A program made the translations under genes and the position numbers. A stretch of 5,207 nucleotides of DNA from Alphaproteobacteria bacterium (GTDB lineage Bacteria > Pseudomonadota > Alphaproteobacteria > Micropepsales > Micropepsaceae), in the NCBI GenBank assembly GCA_003131925.1, contig PKWC01000060.1, forward strand, positions 11,423-16,629, in the 5' to 3' direction. Each line of letters starts with the position of its first letter. The first letter of the stretch is position 1. The notes under the pieces were generated by a model. That model worked only from the letters and a program-made list of their open reading frames with translations. It was not told the origin of the DNA and searched no databases. Shown here piece after piece: positions 1 to 4,867 of this stretch.

Positions 1-199
1 CACGCTTTGGGGTGGCGATTCAATTTGATCGAACTGCGCTCTAATTCATTACTACAGCCGGGCGCTGTGGAGTGGACCCCATAAGCGAACCTGCAATCGG
101 CCTTCCGAATCGGCAAGTTCTCGAAGTTGGAGCGGGACCGGCTGAAGCACGTCGAGGTGCACCTGTGACTTCGGCGCATAGGGGCGCCATCTGCCTTCG
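1..199. other. Left-edge region without a convincing gene
   Basis: I see no complete gene here. A short plus-strand frame opens after a TAA at 82-84 and ends at TGA 166-168. It would encode 27 residues rich in basic and acidic residues (ending LKHVEVHL) and could be the eroded tail of a gene, but it has no start and no recognised family. Minus-strand frames through the region are Arg/Pro-rich and look like chance. Together with the repeat that follows, the first 426 bases hold no intact gene. Confidence 0.4.
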
Positions 200-585
200 C
201 GGCAGTCGGCCGACACAATACGTATTCCCCGAGCGGTAGGCCGTCCTGTGTGGTGGTTGCGGCCGGGCTTTGCGTCCCAGCACCCGGCGCGCAATGGGGC
301 GGCGAAGCATTCGTTCCGGGATTGGATATCGTGTCGACCGAATAGATCGACTCCGGCCGCTTCTTACAAATAGGCAGGGCCGTTGAATCGCCAGACGTGC
401 TGATGGACGTTTCCAGCTCAGGCGGTCTACTTGCCGGGCTCGTGGGATTTCAGAATCCGCAGCACTGAGAGTATTGTGTCCAACTGCGTGTTGTCGCCGG
501 CGCCCCAAAGAGCCTGTCGATCTGGCCGAGATAGCCAATCGTTTTCATGCGGCGGCGGTACATCCCGTACACGAGACGATTCTTC
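200..585. repeat. Imperfect direct repeat, left copy
   Basis: This stretch matches 4868-5207 in the same orientation. By eye the match has two blocks. Block A, 200-344 against 4868-5012, is gapless with roughly 20 differences in 145 positions. Block B, 410-585 against 5031-5207, has about 6 differences in 177 positions, including a one-base deletion in this copy. Between the blocks this copy has 65 nt (345-409) where the other has 18 nt (5013-5030), and these do not obviously align. Block B is the 3' end of a minus-strand coding sequence and block A is the DNA just downstream of it. The repeat may extend past 585, but the right copy is cut by the window edge. I found no terminal inverted repeats or transposase, so a gene-end duplication is more likely than an insertion sequence. 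Confidence 0.9.
427..585 (-). pseudogene. Frameshifted 3' fragment of duplicated gene
   Basis: Read on the minus strand, this copy encodes KNRLVYGMYRRRMKTIGYLG and continues through QIDRLFGAPATTRSW like the right-hand copy at 5048-5207. A one-base deletion near 479-480 then throws it out of frame (TGG ACA CAA instead of TGG AAC ACA), giving an early stop. The original ending LRILKSHEPGK and stop (427-429) survive in another frame. Upstream (higher coordinates) the frame stays open only to about 614, where an in-frame TAG occurs, and no start or full-length gene is visible. It is therefore a non-functional fragment. The protein family is not recognised. The other substitutions are few, so the break or the duplication is fairly recent. 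Confidence 0.75.
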
Positions 586-675
586 GAGCCAAGAGGATTC
601 GGGGGACACCTAATCTATTGCGGCATCGTTGGCACGTCGTCGCTCTCCGATTGTCGCCGACGCGGTTTACGGCAA

Positions 676-957
676 ATGTCTGGAAATGGATTAGGCGTCC
701 CCGTATACCCCTTCGCGATCTCGCTCCACGCGGCTCAGGACGCGTTTCAGGGCAACTGGACGGCCGCCTACAGGCGGTATGTCATGCGCGCGCTGTAGCG
801 GCGGCTGACGTGGCTGTGGCAGGCTTCGGGCCGCGAAACGGGCGGGGCCGGGGAACGCAGCGCGGAGAGCGGAGCCGTTCTAGGCGTTTCTATAACAGGA
901 TACGCGCCTCCGTCGCCGCCACCTCCGCCGCCGACACCCGCATCAATCCAAAGGTGA
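676..957 (+). pseudogene. Possible decayed ORF with proline-rich end
   Basis: An ATG at 676 opens a GC-rich frame of 40 residues (start MSGNGLGVPVYPFAISLHAA) that stops at TAG 796-798. The same frame then continues without another stop to TGA 955-957, adding 52 residues that end in a proline run (residues like APPSPPPPPPTPASIQR). Codon choice before the stop is GC-rich at third positions, which is coding-like. Reading through a single stop would give a protein of about 92 residues. I do not recognise the family. It could be a small gene broken by a nonsense mutation, a 40-residue protein followed by non-coding DNA, or chance. There is no clear ribosome binding site before ATG 676. Confidence 0.25.
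906..937. repeat. CCG/CCT triplet-rich tract
   Basis: A short low-complexity stretch built of CCG, CCT and CCA triplets (for example ccgccgccacctccgccg). In the plus frame described above it encodes a proline run; on the minus strand it reads as glycine. It could be slippage-prone. It is about 40 bp past the stop codon of the minus-strand HAF-repeat gene. Confidence 0.5.
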
Positions 958-977
958 GATAACACACGTTCGGCGGT

Positions 978-1970
978 CTATGGCGTGCGCACGAATCCAT
1001 GCGTTACACCCCCGTCGTCCATATAAAACCCGGTGATTACACGTGTCCCATTGATTCTTCCGCCGAGCGTTTCTACCGATCCCGGTGGGTCGAAGCTTCT
1101 GATTGTACCATTCGCTGCTCGAAAGAACCCATGGATTTTGTTGCTTTTGTCTTCGTAGTATCCTGCGATAATGCCTTTGCCATTAATGCTTATTGGCCAA
1201 GTCTGTTTTGATTTCGGAGCGGTGAAGGCTGTGAAGGTTCCATCTGCCGTTCGCACGAAGCCATCGAGGCCGAAATATCCAGAGACCGCGTTCTTGTTGT
1301 TGATGCTAACGGGGTCCGTACCTGAAGTTTGGTAGCCGAATATGGTGAACGACCCGTCAGGTGCACGAATATATCCTTGAGCGTACGGGTTCGGTGGAAT
1401 GTCGCAATAACCCGTGATCGCACCCATGCCATTGATGCTGAAGGCGTAGGTGGAAGTCGATCCTGACGGATCGAAGCTGGTGATTGTTCCATTTTTCGCT
1501 CTTACGAATCCATGGAATACTCGACTTGTGTCTTCGTAGGTTCCGGCGATTACATCCTTGTCATTGATGCTGAAAGCATATGTGAGTGTTGATCCAGCAG
1601 GGTCGAAGCTCGTAAACGTTCCATCGCTCGCGCGCACGAAGCCATGGGTAATATTCGAGCCGTCGATGTAATTTCCTGTGATAACACCGCTAGTATTTAT
1701 GCTCGCCACATCGGTGTTTGTTGAACCCGGAGGATCGAAACTCGTGATTGATCCATCGGCAGCTCGCACATAGCCATGTGATACACAATTATCGTCAAGA
1801 TAGCTACCAGTGATCACCCCTAAGTTATTTATGCTGGAGGCAGCCGTGTACGTTGATCCGGGAGGATCAAATGTTGCGTACGTTGCTTTAGCATTCCGAG
1901 CTTCGCCCCCAATGGGAACCAGCACGATGGCCGCGATGCAGACCGTGGCAAGCAGTGTCTTCCTGAACAT
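978..1970 (-). CDS. Secreted HAF-repeat protein
   Basis: This 330-residue protein begins MFRKTLLATVCIAAIVLVPI, a clear Sec signal peptide with probable cleavage after GGEA (about residue 24). The rest consists of seven repeats of about 44 residues with the pattern HGFVR-x3-G-x2-T-FD-PGS-x2-T-x4-IN-x4-I-x-GxY. The FD or equivalent falls at residues 34, 78, 122, 166, 211, 249 and 293; the HG or equivalent falls at 65, 109, 153, 198, 236, 280 and 324. This is the pattern of the 'HAF family extracellular repeat'. The period and beta-rich motif suggest a propeller-like fold (inference). Repeats around residues 190-250 are degenerate (QG and DG replace HG; one unit is shorter). ATG 1970 was chosen over upstream starts because it begins the signal peptide and has GGGGGT nine bases before it. 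The role is unknown; these proteins lack known enzymatic motifs. The gene stands alone, divergent from the small zinc-site gene. Its base composition looks more AT-rich than the secreted gene at 3726-4772. Confidence 0.88.
   Translation of the reverse strand: MFRKTLLATVCIAAIVLVPIGGEARNAKATYATFDPPGSTYTAASSINNLGVITGSYLDDNCVSHGYVRAADGSITSFDPPGSTNTDVASINTSGVITGNYIDGSNITHGFVRASDGTFTSFDPAGSTLTYAFSINDKDVIAGTYEDTSRVFHGFVRAKNGTITSFDPSGSTSTYAFSINGMGAITGYCDIPPNPYAQGYIRAPDGSFTIFGYQTSGTDPVSINNKNAVSGYFGLDGFVRTADGTFTAFTAPKSKQTWPISINGKGIIAGYYEDKSNKIHGFFRAANGTIRSFDPPGSVETLGGRINGTRVITGFYMDDGGVTHGFVRTP
984..1871 (-). repeat. Tandem coding repeats, about 132 bp period
   Basis: Seven tandem units within the HAF gene, most spaced 44 codons apart (132 bp), with one of 45 and one of 38 codons. 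The DNA units are diverged but still share blocks such as the one encoding HGFVR and the one encoding SFDP-x-GST. The units nearest the start (FD at residues 34, 78, 122 and 166) are most alike, which fits more recent duplication or homogenisation there. Confidence 0.8.
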
Positions 1971-1979
1971 TTTGGATTT

Positions 1980-1985
1980 ACCCCC
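1980..1985 (-). promoter_or_regulatory. Ribosome binding site of HAF gene
   Basis: On the minus strand GGGGGT lies nine bases before ATG 1970. It supports the short start, which coincides with the signal peptide, over longer in-frame starts up to 2159. Confidence 0.5.
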
Positions 1986-2003
1986 GATGGGCCACGGGAC
2001 GAA

Positions 2004-2031
2004 TTTATACCTTCCCGGCGAAGTCTGACAG
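2004..2031 (-). promoter_or_regulatory. Putative sigma-70-like promoter of HAF gene
   Basis: Reading the minus strand, CTGTCA (2031-2026) and TATAAA (2009-2004) are separated by 16 bases. The -10 matches the consensus at five of six positions and the -35 at four of six. Transcription would start near 1997 and leave a leader of about 27 nt before ATG 1970, which contains the ribosome binding site. This was found by eye only. Confidence 0.4.
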
Positions 2032-2044
2032 AGCACCCACGCTG

Positions 2045-2272
2045 GTGGACGCAGATGCGGCGTGGCAGGCTTATGCGATGGGCAACCACTCCCGCCGCGA
2101 ACTTGAAGGCGCCGCCATGCTGCGGGCCATGCTCGCGCACCCGCCACGAGAGAAGCCAATTCCGAAATGCGACGTGTGCGGCGAGCCTGCCGTCATTGAC
2201 GCGTATACTTGGCGCCACGCCCACCGCTTCTGCGAAGCGCACCGGGGGGAATCGAATAGGGTTTTGCGATAG
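2045..2272 (+). CDS. Small protein with C-x2-C / C-x2-H putative zinc site
   Basis: This encodes 75 residues from GTG 2045. Residues 6-31 look helical (AWQAYAMGNHSRRELEGAAM), a pattern seen in several small bacterial proteins. The second half holds C42-x2-C45, then H58 and H60, then C63-x2-H66. This arrangement would fit one bound zinc ion in a zinc-ribbon or treble-clef-like knuckle (inference). Third codon positions are strongly GC-rich, supporting coding. The start is uncertain: GTG 2045 has no clear ribosome binding site, while ATG 2078 (64 residues) has GGCAGG about eight bases upstream. I kept GTG because the helical segment would otherwise be cut. The gene ends 23 nt before the TIR gene on the same strand, so the two are probably co-transcribed. 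It diverges from the HAF gene with 74 nt between starts. The function is not known; it could be a regulator or partner of the TIR protein, or an unrelated small protein. Confidence 0.6.
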   Translation: MDADAAWQAYAMGNHSRRELEGAAMLRAMLAHPPREKPIPKCDVCGEPAVIDAYTWRHAHRFCEAHRGESNRVLR

Positions 2273-2280
2273 GTACCGCG

Positions 2281-2286
2281 AGGGGG
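2281..2286 (+). promoter_or_regulatory. Ribosome binding site of TIR gene
   Basis: AGGGGG lies nine bases before ATG 2296, in the 23-nt gap after the small zinc-site gene. It favours ATG 2296 over the immediately preceding in-frame TTG 2293. Confidence 0.55.
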
Positions 2287-2295
2287 ACTTTTTTG

Positions 2296-3303
2296 ATGAG
2301 TTCGGATCAACCAAATTCTCACGAGTTGCGCGCGGAATATGAATATGACGTTGCGCTCTCTTTTCTGAGTCAGGACGAGGCCACTGCCCAAGAACTCGCC
2401 GACAAGATCAGCGACCAGCTAAAGGTGTTTATCTATTCTCGCCAGCAGGAGAAGCTCGCGGGCCGAGACGGAGAAGAAAAGTTCAACGCTGTTTTCGGTC
2501 AGGACGCCCGAGTAGTTGTCGTATTCTCGCGAGACGGCTGGGGAGACACTCCTTTCACACGCATCGAACAGACAGCAATACGGAATCGCGCATTCGAAGA
2601 GGGCTATGATTTCACCCTTTTCGTGCCCACAACCAACCCGCCATGTCTGCCAAAATATGTGCCCAAAAACAGGCTCTACGGAAATCTTGCTCGCTTTGGG
2701 TTAAACGGTCTCGCAGCAGCAATCGAGCAGCTCGCCCGAGAACGGGGAGGACAGCCACGGACAGAAACGATCGAAGACAGGTCGGCTCGGAACCAGCGCA
2801 TTTTGGATTACGAACGTCGCCGCAGGAAATTTCTCACAAGCGAAGAGGGTGGCAGAATCGCGATCAGCGAAGCTGCTAGGATAACGGACCTCGTTCATGA
2901 GTGGGCGATAAGCGAACCGGCCAGACACCTAGGACTAAACGTCAGGGGTGAGCAGGGCATGGCGAGGCTCGTGTACCACATTCTTCCGACGGGCGCGTAC
3001 GTTTCGGCGACGTTGGGTTTTCGTCTCCAGTACACCAATGAGCTGGCTGATGCACGACTTGAATTTGCGACGTATCACGGTCTCCCACAATGGCGCGGCA
3101 TCGTTTCGTGGGGAGAAGCTGATAAAGTGAGCGAAACCAAATATCGCTGCGACTTAGCGGCCGACAACACAGTTATTTGGATTCCAGAAGATGATGAAGT
3201 ACCGCGCCTAAGTGCGGTCGACAGTGCCGAACAACTGTGCACAGGGATCATGGACTGGATTGAGACGGCATCGAGATATGAAAAGACGCCGAATCGGCGT
3301 TGA
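2296..3303 (+). CDS. TIR-domain protein with novel C-terminal domain
   Basis: This is a 335-residue cytoplasmic protein with no signal peptide or membrane segment. Residues about 16-147 form a TIR-like domain. YDVALSFLSQDE (17-28) is the first strand and box-1-like motif, followed by helix A. VFIYSRQQEKLAGRDGEEKF (44-63) is the second strand and BB-loop region. ARVVVVFSRDGWGDTPFTRI (71-90) leads to E91, the candidate catalytic glutamate in the TRIEQTAI helix. YDFTLFVPT (104-112) is a later strand. Bacterial TIR domains of this kind commonly hydrolyse NAD+ (family knowledge); activity here is inferred. Residues about 160-210 are charged and helical, and 215-335 are a mixed alpha/beta region I cannot assign; it may be the sensing or oligomerising part. 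The gene probably forms an operon with the preceding small zinc-site gene. A perfect short palindrome covers its last codons (3286-3300) and a large structured element follows. A role in antiphage abortive infection is plausible but unproven; a signalling or host-interaction TIR protein is the alternative. Confidence 0.85.
   Translation: MSSDQPNSHELRAEYEYDVALSFLSQDEATAQELADKISDQLKVFIYSRQQEKLAGRDGEEKFNAVFGQDARVVVVFSRDGWGDTPFTRIEQTAIRNRAFEEGYDFTLFVPTTNPPCLPKYVPKNRLYGNLARFGLNGLAAAIEQLARERGGQPRTETIEDRSARNQRILDYERRRRKFLTSEEGGRIAISEAARITDLVHEWAISEPARHLGLNVRGEQGMARLVYHILPTGAYVSATLGFRLQYTNELADARLEFATYHGLPQWRGIVSWGEADKVSETKYRCDLAADNTVIWIPEDDEVPRLSAVDSAEQLCTGIMDWIETASRYEKTPNRR
3286..3300. repeat. Perfect palindrome at end of TIR gene
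   Basis: acgccga-a-tcggcgt immediately precedes the TIR stop codon. As RNA it can form a six-base-pair stem with a three-base loop. No T-run follows on the plus strand, so it is not a standard intrinsic terminator. It may be chance, a protein-binding site or an mRNA 3' stability element. Confidence 0.35.
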
Positions 3304-3323
3304 GTCGAACAAGTGAAAAAATA

Positions 3324-3417
3324 CGGTGACAGCGGCAGCGATCCCTGACAGAAAAGGGGACGTCGATGACGGCGGCAACGCTCCGTGCGTCATACGGAAA
3401 CGTTGCCGCTGTCACCG
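3324..3417. repeat. Inverted repeat with two competing stems
   Basis: Arm L (3324-3340) pairs with arm R (3401-3417) over 17 positions with one G-T wobble and no mismatch. A third copy of the same motif, arm M (3367-3380), can pair with 3401-3414 over 14 positions, also with one G-T wobble. Within the M-R loop, ccgt (3383-3386) and acgg (3394-3397) form a further stem with a seven-base loop. L-R and M-R pairings exclude each other, as in attenuators and riboswitch expression platforms. If L pairs with R, the interior can still form atgacg/cgtcat (3366-3371/3388-3393) and ccct/aggg (3343-3346/3355-3358). No T-run follows R. The element starts 20 nt after the TIR stop and ends 28 nt before the start of the small membrane-protein ORF. 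It may be a structured leader or 3' UTR, a non-coding RNA, or a palindromic repeat element. Confidence 0.7.
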
Positions 3418-3445
3418 CATTCTACAACCCCGGCACAACTGCATC

Positions 3446-3676
3446 ATGTATCTACCGGCCATCTTGGCTTTCAGCGTTTTCCTGGCGTTGGCTTTGGGCA
3501 CGTGGCAATTCGCACGTTCCGGCGGTGGATGGCGACAATATCGGGCAGCTGCAATCTTGGCCGCCGCTTTTCTGGCAATCAGCATAATCTGTGCCGTTCT
3601 TTTGTGGCGGTCACACGCTGGCCCGCGAGCGTGGGGGATTGGCCAAACATGGGGCTGCTGGCACTACGGATGTTGA
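3446..3676 (+). CDS. Possible small two-span membrane protein
   Basis: This encodes 76 residues from ATG 3446. Residues about 3-20 (from LPAILAFSVFLALALGTW) and about 34-54 (from AAAILAAAFLAISIICAVLL) are strongly hydrophobic and would span the membrane. The linker (QFARSGGGWRQYR) is basic, which by the positive-inside rule would place it in the cytoplasm with both ends outside. The tail is rich in Gly and Trp (QTWGCWHYGC) with two cysteines. The frame is open upstream to 3326, but that part runs through the inverted repeat and is not protein-like, so ATG 3446 is preferred. No good ribosome binding site is visible, which lowers confidence. The gene lies 142 nt downstream of the TIR gene on the same strand and converges on the secreted-protein gene. 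No family is recognised. A membrane effector or accessory to the TIR unit is possible but speculative. Confidence 0.45.
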   Translation: MYLPAILAFSVFLALALGTWQFARSGGGWRQYRAAAILAAAFLAISIICAVLLWRSHAGPRAWGIGQTWGCWHYGC

Positions 3677-3701
3677 AGGCTGAAATTTTCAAACTGACCC
3701 A

Positions 3702-3719
3702 CTACCGACCGTTTGGTAG
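3702..3719. terminator. Weak hairpin between convergent genes
   Basis: ctacc (3702-3706) and ggtag (3715-3719) can form a five-base-pair stem with an eight-base loop in the 49-nt gap between the convergent stops at 3676 and 3726. A small tgaaa-t-tttca palindrome (3681-3691) lies beside it. No T-run follows on either strand, so termination by this element is uncertain. Confidence 0.2.
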
Positions 3720-3725
3720 AGCGCC

Positions 3726-4772
3726 CTAGTTTGAATTCTTCGGCGGCCTGCCGTCGGGTTTCGATCGTTCTCCCAACTCACCTTCCATTCCGTTTTCGAT
3801 GCTTTCTTTCTGCATCGAGTTTGTCGTTGCGCCCAAGTCCGCAGCGTAAAGGCCTTCCAAGTAGGCGATGTCACTGTCGGTGAGCTTGTCGGGCTTTGCG
3901 CGCGATCCACAGTCTGAGGACATCAGATCGAGGATGCTGGGCAGTTCGTTGCACTGGTCGAGCGAGCGCGGCTCGGAAAGGGCGAGCATCGTAATATAAT
4001 CCGACACGGGACCGATCTCGCCGCCGCCAACCTTCCGGATATCGGCTACGATCAGGACATTGAGGAGCGAGCTGACGCGCCGGCCGGGGATTGTGGTGCC
4101 GGTGCTCACGCGGTCGGGCACATTGTGGTAGGCGCTGTCGATCCTGGGCTTCTTGTCGTTCGCGGATTTCGTCGTTCCGTCCATGTCGATCGTGGCAACC
4201 GGCTGGATCGTGTCCTCAAGCATGCGCGTCCCGGTGACGTACCAGCCCTGAATCGGATGGGTGACCTCGAGAAGCCGCGGGGTCTCGTGCGCGAAATGCA
4301 TACCCAGGATTGCGCCCTTCGTCCGCTCCGCGAGCGATTTCACGACAGCTTGCGGCTGGTCCGTGAACAGTATTTCGATGTTGGGGCTGCACGTTCCGGT
4401 CGGGTCCGTTTTGGCGCCGACACTCGCCGCCACCTGAACCACGCGCGCCGTGACGAACGCGTCGAAAGCCTGCGGCAGCCCGAGCGTGATCGGGCAAACA
4501 GGCCCAATATCGTCACGCATATATTGTCCGGTCTTGCGATTGGTCGCCGCATGCAAACTGACGAATTGCGAGACGATGGTGTCGATGTCCGGCTGGGACC
4601 TGTGGCCGGTGACGACGACCGTCTCGGGCTTGCCCGGTATTGCCGGCGAAGACTGACCGGATTGCGCCGATGCGGCCCCGGCCGAGAGAAGGGCCAAATT
4701 GGCCGCGAATGCCGCAGCTGCGCAGGGACTGAACTTCGGGATCTTCTTGGTCACTGCTATTGCCGCGTTCAT
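3726..4772 (-). CDS. Secreted protein of unknown function, four cysteines
   Basis: This 348-residue protein has an N-terminal signal peptide: basic KK at 9-10, a hydrophobic Ala/Leu stretch from about 18 to 33, and probable cleavage after AGAASA (about residue 36). The start of the mature part contains PETVVVTGHR (49-58). Conserved-looking blocks follow: DDIGPVCPITLGL (87-99), CSPNIEILFTDQP (128-140), GWYVTGTRM (176-184) and SDYITMLALSEP (257-268). Then come LPSILDLMSSDC (277-288) and KLTDSDIAYLEGLYAADL (from 296). Mature cysteines are C93, C128, C274 and C288; the spacing suggests two disulfides, C93-C128 and C274-C288 (inference). I recall similar conserved hypothetical secreted proteins in alphaproteobacteria but know no function. 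The C-terminal pattern is faintly like DUF2927-type proteins, without a metal-binding motif. ATG 4772 was chosen for the signal peptide; GTG 4808 adds 12 residues, and neither has a clear ribosome binding site. The gene appears more GC-rich than the HAF and TIR genes and sits beside the right repeat copy. Confidence 0.8.
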   Translation of the reverse strand: MNAAIAVTKKIPKFSPCAAAAFAANLALLSAGAASAQSGQSSPAIPGKPETVVVTGHRSQPDIDTIVSQFVSLHAATNRKTGQYMRDDIGPVCPITLGLPQAFDAFVTARVVQVAASVGAKTDPTGTCSPNIEILFTDQPQAVVKSLAERTKGAILGMHFAHETPRLLEVTHPIQGWYVTGTRMLEDTIQPVATIDMDGTTKSANDKKPRIDSAYHNVPDRVSTGTTIPGRRVSSLLNVLIVADIRKVGGGEIGPVSDYITMLALSEPRSLDQCNELPSILDLMSSDCGSRAKPDKLTDSDIAYLEGLYAADLGATTNSMQKESIENGMEGELGERSKPDGRPPKNSN

Positions 4773-4867
4773 CGTGATGTTTGTTCGACAAGCTCTTCCA
4801 AGGTCCACAGCGTATCAGAGACACAAGCCGCCATAGCAGGGGTGGGTAATCGCCCCCCGCACAGATC

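Larger units (their letters stand above)
586..977. other. Gene-poor region between repeat and HAF gene
   Basis: No intact gene is supported in these roughly 390 bases. The only coding-like signal is the broken plus-strand frame listed separately (676-957). The stretch lies downstream of the HAF-repeat gene, which ends at 978 on the minus strand, and I see no convincing hairpin-plus-T-run terminator for it. A run of CCG/CCT triplets is present around 906-937. Confidence 0.4.

Noticed and set aside
55..90. Resemblance of gtggaccccataagcgaac to insertion-sequence ends
   Set aside because: No inverted partner was found in the window, and there is no transposase gene or target duplication.
41..538. 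165-codon open frame on the minus strand across the left repeat
   Set aside because: The translation is Arg/Pro/Ser-rich with no domain, and it crosses the pseudogene in the wrong frame. It is a by-product of GC-rich DNA and the frameshifted repeat.
768..965. Glycine-rich minus-strand ORF just downstream of the HAF gene
   Set aside because: Its glycine run is only the complement of the CCG/CCT tract. There is no ribosome binding site and no recognisable domain.
972..980. Shared ggcggtcta at 421-429, 972-980 and 5042-5050, all at minus-strand stop codons
   Set aside because: Two of the three belong to the direct repeat. The third matches only nine bases, with no similarity on either side, so it is likely coincidence.
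984..1871. CRISPR-like regular spacing in the 978-1970 region
   Set aside because: The 132-bp period is in frame with a protein repeat and the units are diverged throughout, with no short conserved repeats separated by unique spacers.
1829..2314. Minus-strand frame overlapping the start of the HAF gene and the zinc-site gene
   Set aside because: It overlaps two better-supported genes, has an Arg/Ser-rich translation and shows no motif.
3700..3775. tRNA-like motifs: ggtagagc at 3715-3722 and a gtttcgatc-like T-loop further on
   Set aside because: No acceptor or anticodon stem can be formed, and the T-loop-like part lies within the secreted-protein coding sequence.
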